NCBI GenBank assembly: GCA_019752045.1
Contig: JAIEMP010000004.1
Span: forward strand, 248,001 to 312,000
Direction of reading: 5' to 3'
DNA from: Chitinophagaceae bacterium
GTDB lineage: Bacteria; Bacteroidota; Bacteroidia; Chitinophagales; Chitinophagaceae
DNA length: 64,000 nt
In this document: positions 44,701-54,500 of the stretch, in pieces
Layout of the letters: each line of letters starts with the position of its first letter
Numbering within the stretch: position 1 is the stretch's first letter
Position numbers and translations under genes: made by a program
Notes under the pieces: generated by a model
Databases searched by the model: none
What the model was told of the DNA's origin: nothing
What the model saw: the letters and a program-made list of their open reading frames with translations, nothing else

Positions 44701-45405
44701 GATTTAAGTACACTCGCTGTTGCTCATTTTGATGCAGTATCCGGCACATGGGATTTGTTTGGCGGGCAAGGTAATACCAACCCATTATCCACTGTTGTTG
44801 CGGGTTCAATTACATGGCCGGGAGTAACTGCATTTAGTCCATTTTCAATTGCCAGCACCGATTTTCTAGAAAACCCATTACCACTTACTCTTTCAAGTTT
44901 TACAGCAAGAGCACGTAAAGATGATGTGCAGCTTGACTGGCATGTGATGAACAATATTGATCAGGATGAATACATTTTGGAAAGAAGTGGAGATGGCAGA
45001 TTATTTCATGAATTCAAAAAAGTTCCTGCAAAAGTCATCCTTAATCAGGCTGCTTATACCGAACTGGATAAGAAGCCGCTGTTTGGCTGGAATTATTACC
45101 GTTTAAGGGCGGTTGATAAACAAGACAGAGAAAAGCTATCTGATGTGGTAAAGGTTTGGTTTGGGACAGATGAGCTGATCAGAATCAGCCCCAACCCCGC
45201 TTCAGAAAAAATAGTGATCAATTTATCTCAACCAAGCAGCATTTTACAAATTGAGCTTGTCAATATAGCCGGACAGGTGTTACAGAAGTGGAGCAGAACT
45301 CAATTTACAACTGAAATAAACATCTCACATCTGCAAGCGGGAATGTATTATTTACGTATACAAGGAAAGAACGGGCTTTCCACCAAGTGTTTTGTCAAGA
45401 ATTGA
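41758..45405 (+). CDS. Very large secreted protein with T9SS sorting domain
   Basis: 1215 residues, beginning with three consecutive ATG codons; the signal peptide is MMMKTAAGFLLFFAIVCTG. The first part (about 30-200) resembles a carbohydrate-binding-like beta domain. A central region of roughly 600 residues is rich in Gly/Asn/Thr/Ser, with repeated short stretches around NGTF, TLNAGATL, and NNLTTNSLYLNSG; this looks like an elongated beta-solenoid or adhesin stalk. The C-terminal part has an FnIII-like segment (YILERSGDGRLF) and type A sorting domain with LQAGMYYLRIQGK. Adhesion is inference. The next gene is convergent, with a terminator between. Confidence 0.87.
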   Translation: MMMKTAAGFLLFFAIVCTGNAQTVLYTADFGTGTAFPTGWSVTGTQAANIEISTATPSNIYNFPISFSAGSNLNDGRTGAANGTAIITVSGVVNTVGYTSVQVLFGARETANYSGTFLFEWSSDGVVWNPIAFTNVANNSTWQLINAGNWLTLPAGASNQPNLQFRLTMNRTGGGNGNYSIDDFTVQGFATGGSNATDYFRSRQSGNWHLSSSWESSPDNSTWINATLIPTVSANIIQIRNGHSITMNGNVIADQLIVDAGATLLHPNSTAFTIDNGPGDDMSVSGTYVLNGANPLGLGTYVVENGGIIRADNNTGGVADNIAMSSNGRVLFKTGSIFQWNNTSQFSANGFTYFNSATERPVFRITQGIGLAVGGGADLLINGLFEADGSISFTGAGSKIFRDGIIGAAIITQTPSSGTFIINGTNAQLGGFGSILLNNSGLQITAGAQVLLTSNKTVDNSSFINNGTFNCQSFIVSGTTAFTLNAGATLGIGSSDGITSAGAGNIQTSSRTYSSDANYLYNGATNQVTGVFTTTPVANSINALSIANTGNVVTLSTNNLTTNSLYLNSGFFASGTNQTLRITANGIIYGNGGHNQNNAAAGFIEFLGNGSTNGIAPGFPNLYAVIANGAIDFNGNPNTQSATIMNRLQLNNGSSVSAAPFYATGSTLVYNTGFTYARNVEWGSAPGVQGYPYHVTVQGNTILDLNTNPVATAQLALGGDLTVGTANGWGRIYMNAGMARPLSIGGSLIIGSGSAASNSSELFLSNNIGGDLWLYGSFTRYNNCFFTDNNRAVYLRGSNNASINTPDINTPGIPSQNFSYVRLEKTGNATITLNCATGITRELSFISGFTQSNSNNLLVFYNDAVALSASATSFNNGPVKKIGNDAFVFPVGKPQLAGPAGGGYRFMSISAPALTSDSYTAEFIVGSATGLGPIGAAAYALGLKRVSRCEYWTLNRDNGNSAVDVTISWNDRSSCNGTYVTDLSTLAVAHFDAVSGTWDLFGGQGNTNPLSTVVAGSITWPGVTAFSPFSIASTDFLENPLPLTLSSFTARARKDDVQLDWHVMNNIDQDEYILERSGDGRLFHEFKKVPAKVILNQAAYTELDKKPLFGWNYYRLRAVDKQDREKLSDVVKVWFGTDELIRISPNPASEKIVINLSQPSSILQIELVNIAGQVLQKWSRTQFTTEINISHLQAGMYYLRIQGKNGLSTKCFVKN

Positions 45406-45430
45406 CAACCCGAAACCAACTGCGAAGAAA

Positions 45431-45456
45431 TCCCCTCCCAAAGAGGGGGTTTTATT
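45431..45456. terminator. Terminator between cargo gene and Fe-S carrier gene
   Basis: Short GC stem CCCCTC (45432-45437) / GAGGGG (45443-45448) followed by GTTTTATTTT. Confidence 0.72.
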
Positions 45457-45467
45457 TTAAACCATAT

Positions 45468-45800
45468 TTAAACAGCAAAGCTTTCCCCACATCCGCAGGT
45501 ACGGCTGGCGTTAGGGTTATTAAAATGAAATCCCTTTCCATTTAAGCCATCACTGAAATCAAGCGTTGTATTATAGAGGTATAAAAAGCTCTTCATATCT
45601 GTAACCACTTTTACACCATTATCTTCAAATACCTGATCATTTGGCTTTGATTCATTGTCAAAATCAAGTTTATAGCTCAGTCCGCTGCAACCTCCGCCAA
45701 CAACGCTAACCCTTAAAAAGTAGGAATTATCTGCACCTACATTGGCTTTATCCATGAGGGTGGCTACCTTTTCTTTTGCTTTATCGGTTACAAAAATCAT
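45468..45800 (-). CDS. A-type Fe-S cluster carrier (IscA/ErpA family)
   Basis: 110 residues from the ATG at 45800 (MIFVTDKAKEKV); eight open codons upstream are not typical. The three family cysteines are present: Cys in GGGCSGLSY and the two in SRTCGCGESF. The protein carries assembled Fe-S clusters to target enzymes in the cytoplasm. The gene stands alone between a secreted protein gene and methylmalonyl-CoA epimerase, divergent from the latter. Confidence 0.95.
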   Translation of the reverse strand: MIFVTDKAKEKVATLMDKANVGADNSYFLRVSVVGGGCSGLSYKLDFDNESKPNDQVFEDNGVKVVTDMKSFLYLYNTTLDFSDGLNGKGFHFNNPNASRTCGCGESFAV

Positions 45801-45957
45801 AATCGTTTTTTTTAAAGAGAACAACTAACATACCAGTACAGCTGTACTGACTTCTTGTCTGTAAAATTAATTAAATAAAAGACGGGTATAACCGATAATT
45901 TAAAGGTTAGTGATTCCTGATATTGATGATGGTTGTAAATTGCCTGAAAATAAGACG

Positions 45958-46359
45958 ATGCAAAAAGTAGAGCATATTGGTCTTGCTGTAAAAGATCTGT
46001 CGGTATCCATCCCGTTATTTGAAAAGCTGTTAAATACACTTTGTTATAAAACTGAAACGGTGGAAAGTGAACAGGTGAATACTGCTTTTTTTCAAGTAGG
46101 TGAAACAAAGCTGGAGTTGCTGGAAAGCACACAGGCAGGGGGCACCATTGATAAGTATATTGAACGCAGGGGAGAAGGAGTACATCACATTGCATTTGAA
46201 GTAGCAGATATAGAAGCCGAAATGAAACGATTAACGGATGAAGGATTTATTTTACTGAACGAACAACCAAAACAAGGGGCAGATAATAAACTGGTTTGTT
46301 TTCTTCATCCAAAATCTGCAAATGGTGTGCTGGTAGAATTATGCCAGGAAAAAAAATAG
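45958..46359 (+). CDS. mce: Methylmalonyl-CoA epimerase
   Basis: 133 residues from ATG 45958 (MQKVEHIGLAV); earlier open codons are not part of the fold. The VOC-superfamily metal ligands are visible: His in VEHIG, His in GVHHIAFEV, Glu in GVLVELCQ, and a Glu/Gln in KLELLEST. It converts (S)- to (R)-methylmalonyl-CoA for the B12-dependent mutase, whose B12-binding subunit is encoded at 15363-15770. It is followed by a hairpin at 46356-46379. Confidence 0.95.
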   Translation: MQKVEHIGLAVKDLSVSIPLFEKLLNTLCYKTETVESEQVNTAFFQVGETKLELLESTQAGGTIDKYIERRGEGVHHIAFEVADIEAEMKRLTDEGFILLNEQPKQGADNKLVCFLHPKSANGVLVELCQEKK

Positions 46360-46379
46360 CTGCCTTTACAGGCAGCTAT
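46356..46379. terminator. Hairpin after mce
   Basis: Perfect 10-bp stem ATAGCTGCCT (46356-46365) / AGGCAGCTAT (46370-46379), loop TTAC; it overlaps the mce stop and has no T-tract directly after on the plus strand but A-rich sequence before, favouring the minus direction. Confidence 0.7.
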
Positions 46380-46399
46380 CGTAGAATTCGTTTTTAGTT

Positions 46400-47461
46400 T
46401 TATTGTTTTATCAACGATGTGTTTTCAACCACTCTTCCGTTTTCAATCAATTGCAGGAGATACAAACCCGGCTGGAGGTTACTTAAATCCAACTGCAACG
46501 CATTTTTTCCCGCTGCAACAAATGTTTTAACCCTGCTTCCTTTTGCATCAATCAATTGAAGAACCTGTCCTTGCGTAAATGTAGTTTTAGAATAAACCTG
46601 CGCTACCGATCCTGCAGGATTTGGATAAACACTAATGGTTTTCTTAACTTGATTATTTAAGCGTGCAACTTCTGAATAGCCTGTTTTTCCGTCAAGATCA
46701 ACCTGTTTGATCCGGTAAAAATTAGTTCCTGAAAGGGGACTTTTATCATTAAACCTGTACACTGTTTTAGCAGCAGAATTCCCGATGGATTGCACTGTTC
46801 CGATAGTGCTCCAGTTCCTTTGATCGGCACTTCTTTGAATAGTATAGTCGGTATTATTTTCTTCATAATTAGTAGCCCATTCGAGCTGAACAGTGAAAGG
46901 CTGTTTTTGTTCTGCTTTTAAGAAATCAAAACTTACAGGTAACACACCTGGTCCACCTCCGGTTGGCGTAATAACAAACGGTCCGGTAACATCATTATTT
47001 CCATCCCATACTGTTACACATCCCATATTAATTAAATCAGAATTCCCGTTTGCAGCAGTAATTATACCAGTTGGAGCATATACCTGTATAAAGCCCATAT
47101 TTCCAAGATGCATCTTACCCCCTGCTTTAAACGCAAGCGTTCCGCAAATAAAAAGATAAAGACTGGGGGTTTGAACCGGATCAATAGTCAACGGAATACA
47201 GGAGGTAGGTTCTCTGTACACTTTGTTGTTTATCTCTACTGTTCGTCCGGCAGGAATACAAACTATGTCATTATGAATCGGAATTCTTGCAGGAGACCAT
47301 GTGGCAGGACTTTCCCAGTCACCATCATTCACAGCAATAATTGTACAGTTAGGCGAAACCATTGTACTGCAGCGTGGTCTTGGAGTTGGAAAAGTCCAAG
47401 ATTGTGACATTGCCTGAGAACATACAATTAACAATAAAACAAAAAGCGTACTTTTTTTCAT
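46400..47461 (-). CDS. Secreted protein with T9SS sorting domain
   Basis: 353 residues. Signal peptide MKKSTLFVLLLIVCSQAMSQ; then a G8-like/Cys-containing beta region (NDGDWESPATWSPARIPIHNDIVCIPAGRTVEI resembles cargo with a NxGxWxxxxTW block), an FnIII-like segment (YTIQRSADQRNW) and a type A T9SS sorting domain (LQPGLYLLQLIENGRVVE). The N-terminal block shares its GDWESPATW-type motif with the GNWHLSSSW segment in the 1215-residue cargo, so the two use similar modules. Ligand unknown. Confidence 0.85.
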   Translation of the reverse strand: MKKSTLFVLLLIVCSQAMSQSWTFPTPRPRCSTMVSPNCTIIAVNDGDWESPATWSPARIPIHNDIVCIPAGRTVEINNKVYREPTSCIPLTIDPVQTPSLYLFICGTLAFKAGGKMHLGNMGFIQVYAPTGIITAANGNSDLINMGCVTVWDGNNDVTGPFVITPTGGGPGVLPVSFDFLKAEQKQPFTVQLEWATNYEENNTDYTIQRSADQRNWSTIGTVQSIGNSAAKTVYRFNDKSPLSGTNFYRIKQVDLDGKTGYSEVARLNNQVKKTISVYPNPAGSVAQVYSKTTFTQGQVLQLIDAKGSRVKTFVAAGKNALQLDLSNLQPGLYLLQLIENGRVVENTSLIKQ

Positions 47462-47619
47462 GAAAGACCATTAAATAAGTGAACAGATTAATTTAACGGC
47501 TCGTTTCAAAGGATTGGGAGCAGGATCAACAAAGGAGATTGATAGAGAGATTTCTCAATAAGGATATAATGGAGGAATAACCGTAAAAATACCGTTATTA
47601 TTGGTATATCCAAACTTTA

Positions 47620-48894
47620 TTACAAAACTTCCTCCATTTTCATACTTCTGGAGCCTTTTATAAGGATATGTGTATGATTCAGCTCCTGTAATTGCAGCCA
47701 GTGTTTTGCTTCTGATGCAGTTTGAAAATAGTTGTACGAATGTTCAGTTTTACCAAAATCACCCCCTACCAAAACTACTTCGTGCCAGGGGTATTGGTTC
47801 AGCAAATCAACAACCGCCTGATGTTCTTCCATACTTGCTTCTCCCATTTCGGCCATACCACCAAGCATCACCACTTTTTGCGGTGCCTGCAACCGGGCAA
47901 AATTTTCAATGGCTGCTTTCATACTGCTGGGGTTTGCATTATAAGCATCCAGAATAATGCTGTTGGTGCCCTGTTGAATCAGTTGTGAGCGGCTGTTTGT
48001 CGGGATATAATTTTCAATTGCTTTTTTAATGTCGTTTGCAGGTACATTGAAATGGATGCCTGTACTTACTGCGGCAAGAACATTGGGTAAATTATAATCA
48101 CCTACTAAATGTGTAGCAATAGATCCATTAAAAGCAGTACTGCTGATTTGTACTTTCAGAAAAGGTTCGCTTGCAATTAGAACACCTGTTGTTTCTGCGT
48201 TTTGTGTACCATATGAAATTTGATTGCTGATACCCCTACTCATGTCACGCAGGTAATCATAATCGGTATTAATAAAGATGGTTCCATCGGTACTCCGGAT
48301 AAAATCGTACAACTCTCCCTTTCCTTTTCTAACACCTTCAATACCTCCAAAGCCCTCCAGATGGGCTTTTCCGCAATTATTAATGAGTCCGAAGTTGGGC
48401 AGGGTATAACTGCAATAAGAGGCAATTTCCTTTTGATGATTGGCACCCATTTCAATTACTGCAATTTCGGTATCCGGTTTAACTTTTAATATGGTTAAGG
48501 GAACACCAATATGGTTGTTTAGATTTCCCTCGGTGGTAGATGTTTTATAAGTAGAAGAAAGAACTGCATGAATCAGTTCCTTGGTGGTTGTTTTTCCATT
48601 ACTTCCGGTGATGGCCAGAAAAGGAATGTTGAACTGTTTTCGGTGATGGAGGGCCAGTTGCTGCAATGTGGTTAAAACATGATCAACTTTTATCAGTCGT
48701 TGATCATGATCGTGCAAATCCTCATCAATTACTGCATAAGCAGCACCTTGCTCCAGCGCCTTTTTCGCAAATAAATTGCCGTTATAGTGCTCCCCTTTTA
48801 GGGCAAAAAAGATGTCTCCAACACGTAATTTACGGGTATCGGTTTGAACGTTGGGGTACTTTAAATAGAGGGCATACAGTTCTTTCATTTGCAT
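47620..48894 (-). CDS. murF: UDP-N-acetylmuramoyl-tripeptide:D-alanyl-D-alanine ligase
   Basis: 424 residues, full-length Mur ligase. P-loop TGSNGKTTTKEL is at about 96-107; NNHIGVPLTIL, EMGANHQKEI, and DAYNANPSSM are the canonical MurF blocks. It adds D-Ala-D-Ala to the cell-wall precursor UDP-MurNAc-tripeptide in the cytoplasm. All expected residues are present, unlike the MurF half of the fusion at 33872-36331. It sits beside gldJ, as in other Bacteroidota. The promoter box at 48899-48906 lies 4 bases before the ATG, so the transcript is probably leaderless. Confidence 0.96.
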   Translation of the reverse strand: MQMKELYALYLKYPNVQTDTRKLRVGDIFFALKGEHYNGNLFAKKALEQGAAYAVIDEDLHDHDQRLIKVDHVLTTLQQLALHHRKQFNIPFLAITGSNGKTTTKELIHAVLSSTYKTSTTEGNLNNHIGVPLTILKVKPDTEIAVIEMGANHQKEIASYCSYTLPNFGLINNCGKAHLEGFGGIEGVRKGKGELYDFIRSTDGTIFINTDYDYLRDMSRGISNQISYGTQNAETTGVLIASEPFLKVQISSTAFNGSIATHLVGDYNLPNVLAAVSTGIHFNVPANDIKKAIENYIPTNSRSQLIQQGTNSIILDAYNANPSSMKAAIENFARLQAPQKVVMLGGMAEMGEASMEEHQAVVDLLNQYPWHEVVLVGGDFGKTEHSYNYFQTASEAKHWLQLQELNHTHILIKGSRSMKMEEVL

Positions 48895-48898
48895 GAAT

Positions 48899-48906
48899 CA
48901 AAGATA
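48899..48906 (-). promoter_or_regulatory. murF -7 box, 4 bases before ATG
   Basis: Minus-strand TATCTTTG matches TAnnTTTG, with four bases between it and the ATG at 48894. Confidence 0.62.
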
Positions 48907-49041
48907 ATCACAAGCGATTAAGTGGAAATAGACGGGGATTAATTTCAGAAAAGCTATTTGGAGATTTTAAAATTTGTGAAAAACAAGATCATCAGCATGT
49001 TTACTTTACAATTATATTCGCACTGCAAAAAAACTATGTTT

Positions 49042-49680
49042 ATGAGAAAATTAATACTTCTGATGGGGTTTTGTGTACCCACATTATTTTCAATGGCACA
49101 GGACAATGATGCCGATAAAAATTCCATCTTTTTTCGTTTAGGAGGAGGTTATGCACAGCGTTTAAACCCATTGCCGGGTGAGTTGGATGCGGATGGCCAA
49201 AAGCATTATGGCCGTTTAAACCGTGGTGGTAACCTGTCTTTGCAAATTGGTTATTTCTTAACCGAAAAAGACGCTTTGGCCCTTGTATACTCAAGATTCG
49301 GATCAAAGGCTGAGAATAAGATTAGTGGAAATAACAGGAAATCTCTGGTAAACACCTCATTTGCAGGTATCAGCTACCAGCGTTTTATTCCGGTTGGGGA
49401 TAAAAAAGACATCAACTTTAATGTAAAGCTTGGGCCTGGTTTTCTGTTTCACCGTGAAGAGTCTACTTTAACCAATGGAGTAAATGGTTCAACAAAGCAA
49501 ATGGATTATTCAAAAAGACAACCAGGAGTAATTACAGGTGCCGGGTTTGATTTCAAACTGAATAAAAATATCCGTTTTGAACTGAATCTTGATAAAACCT
49601 GGGGACGCATAAAAGATAAAACCACCAATATTAATTTAGGAGTAGTTTCAATAGGGGCCGGTTTAAGATTTCAATTTTAA
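49042..49680 (+). CDS. Outer-membrane beta-barrel protein
   Basis: 212 residues from ATG 49042 (MRKLILLMGFCVPTLFSMAQ as signal peptide; the open frame extends 28 codons upstream). The mature protein has alternating amphipathic strands: GYAQRLN, GGNLSLQIGYFL, DINFNVKLGPGFLF, GVITGAGFDFKLN, NIRFELNLD and a C-terminal VSIGAGLRFQF, ending in Phe as outer-membrane barrels do. An eight-stranded PF13568-type barrel is likely. Function not known. It is followed by a terminator and the convergent gldJ. Confidence 0.85.
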   Translation: MRKLILLMGFCVPTLFSMAQDNDADKNSIFFRLGGGYAQRLNPLPGELDADGQKHYGRLNRGGNLSLQIGYFLTEKDALALVYSRFGSKAENKISGNNRKSLVNTSFAGISYQRFIPVGDKKDINFNVKLGPGFLFHREESTLTNGVNGSTKQMDYSKRQPGVITGAGFDFKLNKNIRFELNLDKTWGRIKDKTTNINLGVVSIGAGLRFQF

Positions 49681-49699
49681 CTGAATCAGTATAAAACAG

Positions 49700-49725
49700 A
49701 AAAGCCTCCACTATGGAGGCTTTCT
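49700..49725. terminator. Terminator between barrel gene and gldJ
   Basis: Perfect stem AAAGCCTCCA (49701-49710) / TGGAGGCTTT (49714-49723) with a 3-base loop and T after it. Confidence 0.85.
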
Positions 49726-49744
49726 TATTTCTGTGAATTCTTAT

Positions 49745-51292
49745 TTAATTTCTTTTACGGTTATTTTGCTTTCTCTTCTCAAACCAGTTACCGGTTTTTC
49801 TTCCGTTACCTTCCTGGCTGCCATATCTTGTCATTGCACAACGGAAACCGATCATTGAACTGCTTTGATCTTCTTCGAGGAAACGACGGCTTCCCGGAGT
49901 TAACCAATATGCACGATCGTTCCAGCTGCCACCTTTATATACACGGCTTTTATCACTCACTAATGTTGTAATACCGTAGCCATATTGAACAGCACTTAAA
50001 GAATCGCCATCGAGATAATCAATTACATAACCTTTTTGATAGTTCCGGCGATTTTTCACTTCGTCTTCTGTCTCATTGCGGTATTTAATACGACCCATTG
50101 AATCTCTTTCAGCTTTTCCAGTACTCAAATCCATACGTTGGAAATTGTTACCACGGAAATAGTTGAAATCATCACCATCAGTTGGTGTAAGTGGTCTGTA
50201 AACATCGGCCACCCACTCACTCACATTACCGGCCATGTTATATAATCCAAAACCGTTTGGATAAAATGATTTGATTGGTCCTGTAATAACAGCACGATCG
50301 TTTAAACCACCTGCAACACCCATATTATCACCTGCACCTCTTTTAAAGTTGGCGAGAAACTGACCCTGCCATGTACTGCGGCGTGCATCACGCAATCCGT
50401 TTACATTCTGTGCCCATGGGTACACTTGTTTGTTTGCAATTAATTCCTCACCACGGCGCTTTTCGCTTTTACGAGGATTTGGGTTTTGAGCTACATAACC
50501 ATATGCTGCATATTCCCATTCTGCTTCAGAAGGCAATCTGTAATCAGGTAAAATCAACCCTTCTTCAAAACTGATGTTAGTAGGAGCCTGCTTAGTGATA
50601 GGATCTTTATAATTTTTGATGTTTTTACCAGGGGTTGCCTGATATTCACCTAACAAATAAGCTTTGGTGTTGAAATTATCCTGACCACCTCCCTGCATTT
50701 GTTTCTGCAATTCAGCTTTTTTGTTGGTAATCCCTTTTTCGTAAAGAATATTTTCATTTACACGGTCACTGCGCCACAAACAATAATCATAGGCCTGTTT
50801 CCAGCTTACGCCTACTACAGGATATAAATTATAAGACGGGTGGCGGAAATAATACTCTACATAAGGCTCGTTGTAAGCAAGCTCACTGCGCCAGCAAAGA
50901 GTATCCGGTAATGCACGGTTGGTAATGGCTGTATCCATAAATACACGGTTCAGCCAATAGAGATATTCACGGTAGTGAACGTTGGCAACTTCGGTTTCAT
51001 CCATGTAAAAGGAAGCAACAGTAACACGACGTGGAACATTATTCCAGTCACGCATCACATCTTCTTCATTAGCACCCATGGTAAAGGTACCGCCTTCAAC
51101 AAACACCAGACCTGGGCCTGTTTTTTGTTCTTTTTCTTTTGAAACACGAAATCCGTTTCCATTGGGGTCATTATACGTCCAACCCGTACTGGAAGATTTT
51201 TCCGGTTTCTTTTTAAAAATGTTACACGAGGTAATAAGAGTGGCACCAATTAATAGGATAGCCAGATTTTGAATGCGGAAAAGGTTTTTCAT
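49745..51292 (-). CDS. gldJ: Gliding motility lipoprotein GldJ (SUMF1-like)
   Basis: 515 residues. Lipoprotein signal ends in LITSCN (Cys23). It contains a formylglycine-generating-enzyme-like (SUMF1) fold: GPGLVFVEGGTFTMGANEED near the start, YPVVGVSWKQAYDYCLW in the middle, and RGNNFQRMD and GFRCAMTRYG at the end. GldJ is needed for gliding and T9SS in Flavobacterium and stabilises GldK. The choice of GldJ over GldK rests on the GWTYNDPNGNGF leader and the neighbouring murF, porU and porV. Fits next to murF, with porU divergent 272 bases away. Confidence 0.88.
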   Translation of the reverse strand: MKNLFRIQNLAILLIGATLITSCNIFKKKPEKSSSTGWTYNDPNGNGFRVSKEKEQKTGPGLVFVEGGTFTMGANEEDVMRDWNNVPRRVTVASFYMDETEVANVHYREYLYWLNRVFMDTAITNRALPDTLCWRSELAYNEPYVEYYFRHPSYNLYPVVGVSWKQAYDYCLWRSDRVNENILYEKGITNKKAELQKQMQGGGQDNFNTKAYLLGEYQATPGKNIKNYKDPITKQAPTNISFEEGLILPDYRLPSEAEWEYAAYGYVAQNPNPRKSEKRRGEELIANKQVYPWAQNVNGLRDARRSTWQGQFLANFKRGAGDNMGVAGGLNDRAVITGPIKSFYPNGFGLYNMAGNVSEWVADVYRPLTPTDGDDFNYFRGNNFQRMDLSTGKAERDSMGRIKYRNETEDEVKNRRNYQKGYVIDYLDGDSLSAVQYGYGITTLVSDKSRVYKGGSWNDRAYWLTPGSRRFLEEDQSSSMIGFRCAMTRYGSQEGNGRKTGNWFEKRKQNNRKRN

Positions 51293-51541
51293 CTTTTCGT
51301 TTTGTTAGTTAACGAGTGAAGTTCAAAAATATTGTATTGGATTTATCGCCCCAAATTTTGTCTGAGGTGATGACAAACATAGGTTTTTCTTTTGGAAATT
51401 TCGAAGAATTAAACGTTCAGTTTACCATTTTTAGTATTTCTGCTTAGTATGCCGTAGAAATACGAACTGATGCAGCAATGGGTTCAAAACAATCCTCTTT
51501 TAACAGGAAAGGACTTGCTGAATTCAACAACTGAATTCAGG

Positions 51542-51549
51542 TATATTTG
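51542..51549 (+). promoter_or_regulatory. porU -7 box
   Basis: TATATTTG matches TAnnTTTG; 15 bases to the ATG at 51565. It also excludes the in-frame TTG at 51547 as start. Confidence 0.62.
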
Positions 51550-51564
51550 TTCTTCGCCATAATT

Positions 51565-54500
51565 ATGCGCTACACCTTGCTGCTTATTTGCTGCTGTTTT
51601 TCTTTCTTTGGTACTGCTCAACGCAGCTATCGCAGTAATTCTGTTTTGTCAACAGGGAGCTGGTATAAAATATCTGTAAAGAAAACCGGTGTGTATAAAG
51701 TGGATGCCGCTTTTTTACAAACGCTGGGCATCAGCACTTCCAATCTTTCAAGCAACAGCATCCGGTTTTTTGGGAATGGCGGACAAATACTGCCGGAGGC
51801 AAATAATGTTCAACGGGCAGATGACTTGGTTGAAAATGCTGTGATGATGTTTGATGGCAGCGATGGAATATTCAGCGGCAGTGATTATTTTTTGTTTTAT
51901 GCCAATGGTCCGCATACCTGGACAAAAGATTCATTGAATAAAACATTTCATCACAAAAAAAATCTGTACGCCAACGAATCTTATTTTTTTATCAGTATAG
52001 AAGGAACCGGATTGCGTATTCAAACCAAAGCTAGCACTCCTAATCCCAATCAGACTGTTACCGCTTTCAGGGATCGTTATTTTTATGAGCTGGACAGTCT
52101 TAATTTTTTAAAAAGCGGTAAAGAATGGTTTGGAGAAGAGTTCAGCAATATACCGGGCCGTTCGTTAACAAAAGTATTTACTGTTAATTTTCCCAATCTT
52201 ATAACCGGTACACCGGTGCAACTGCTTTCAAATGTTGCTGCCAGGAGTAATGGAGCACCAAGCTCATTTACAATCAGTGTAAATAATAATACAGCAGCAA
52301 CGCATATTGTACCGGCTGTAGGAACCGGTACTTATGATCCCGTTGCTTTTCCTCATCAGTTGCAGGCAATGTTTTCATCTGCACAATCAACCATTAACCT
52401 GCAATACAATTACCAGCCCGGTAGTGTAAATGCACAGGGATGGCTTAACTGGTTTGAATTATTTCCGGTACGGCAGCTGAGTATGTCAGGTGCAGATCAA
52501 TTATTGTTCAGCGACTGGAATTCTGTTGGATCAGGCAATATTGCAGAATTCCGTTTGCAATCTGCTGCTGCAAATACGATGGTATGGGATGTTACAAATC
52601 CATTACAGCCAATAAACATAACGGGTGAGCAGGTTGCCTCTGAACGGAGGTTCAGTAATACGGCTGAACGTCTCCGTGAGTATGTAGCATTTAATAATCA
52701 GGGATTTCCTGTTCCGGATCCCGGCGGAAGAGTAGTCAATCAAAATCTGCATAATTCTGCGCCCGTTAATTATTTAATCATCACCCATTCTTCTTTGTTA
52801 AGTGAAGCACAGCGTTTGGCAACATGGCATCGCCAAAATCAGGGATTAAGTGTTGCAGTAGTAACCACAGAACAGGTGTATCATGAATTTTCATCCGGCA
52901 CACCAGACCCGACCGCCATTCGTGATTTTGTAAAGATGTATTACGATAAAGCAGGCAACGATACCAGCAGGCGACCACGCTATTTATTATTAATGGGTGA
53001 TGCATCGTACGACTATCAAAATCGGATAAGTGCCAATACAAACCTTGTTCCTTGTTATGAAAGCCAAGCATCACTCGACCCCTTATCTACCTATACCAGT
53101 GATGATTTTTTTGGTTTGCTGGATGATGCCGATGATATCAATCAACAGTTTCCGGTTAGTCTGCTGGATATTGGTGTGGGCCGCATTCCTGCAAAAAATG
53201 CAAAGGAAGCGGCTGCAGTGGTAGATAAAATTATACGCTATCATGCCAGAGAAAGTTTTGGTCCCTGGCGAAATGATGTAACACTTGTTGCAGATGATGA
53301 AGATAATAATATACACCTCGATGATGCCGAGTTGCATGCACAGGTGATACAGCAAAACAAAACATTTAATCTTTCAAAAATTTATCTGGATGCGTATCGC
53401 CAGCAAAGCGGAAGTGGCGGCAGCCGTTACCCCGAAGTAAATCAGGCCATCAACAGTAAAATATTTGCAGGCACACTTATCTGGAACTACAGCGGCCACG
53501 GTGGTTTTAGAAGACTGGCAGGCGAAGCCATTCTTGATCAGGATATGGTTAACAGCTGGAGTAACTCCAACCGTCTTCCATTGTTTATAACTGCTACCTG
53601 TGATTTTGCTCCGTATGATAATCCATCGGTAAATTCAATTGGCGAAAATATTCTGTTGAGGGAACGAACAGGTGCCATTGCTTTGATGACGACCACCCGT
53701 GTTGTATTTGCATTCAGCAACCGCATCATCAACAACAATTATTTTCAGCTGGCACTTACTCAACAATCAAATGGATTGTTTCCGTCTTTAGGCGAAGCCA
53801 CTAAGCAAGCCAAAAATTTTACCTATCTCAACTTTGGCGATGTAATTAATAACAGAAAATTTACCCTGCTTGGCGATCCGGCTGTTCGTTTAGCTTATCC
53901 GGTATTAAAAGTGAAAACAACGGCTATTAATAACCAGCCGGCTGGAACAGATACATTAAAAGCATTGGATCTCTGCACCATTAAAGGCGAAGTAACAGAT
54001 GCATCGGGTAACAGGCTTACGCAATTTTATGGAAACGTTTACCCGGTTATATTTGATAAGGTACAACAGGTAAAAACATTAGGCAACGATGCTGGAAGTG
54101 TAGTTGTGAATTTTAACCAGCAGCAGAATATCATTTTCAAAGGCAAGGCCAAAGTAAACAACGGTGAATTCAGTTTCACTTTTGTTGTTCCAAAAGACAT
54201 TAACTATCAGTTTGGCAACGGTAAAATCAGTTATTATGCAGAAGATGGAACCAAAGATGGCAATGGTGCTGAAACAAACATTGTAATTGGTGGTGCTGGC
54301 AATAATCCGGCAAACGATCAAACCGGCCCGGTTATTAAAGCATATCTGCATAATGAAAAGTTTGTGAATGGCGGCATTACCAATGAAACACCGGTTCTGT
54401 TGCTGAAGTTGTTTGATTCAAGCGGTATCAATACAGTTGGCACCGGAATCGGGCACGATCTTATTGCAACACTTGATGGAGATAACAGCCGTTTTTTTAT

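Noticed and set aside
45910-45957. Longer start for methylmalonyl-CoA epimerase
   Set aside because: The 16 extra codons are polar and precede the conserved VEHIGLAV start of the fold; the internal ATG fits the family length.
33872-48894. Two MurF genes as a possible assembly duplication
   Set aside because: The two MurF sequences differ throughout and one is fused to alanine racemase, so they are old paralogues.
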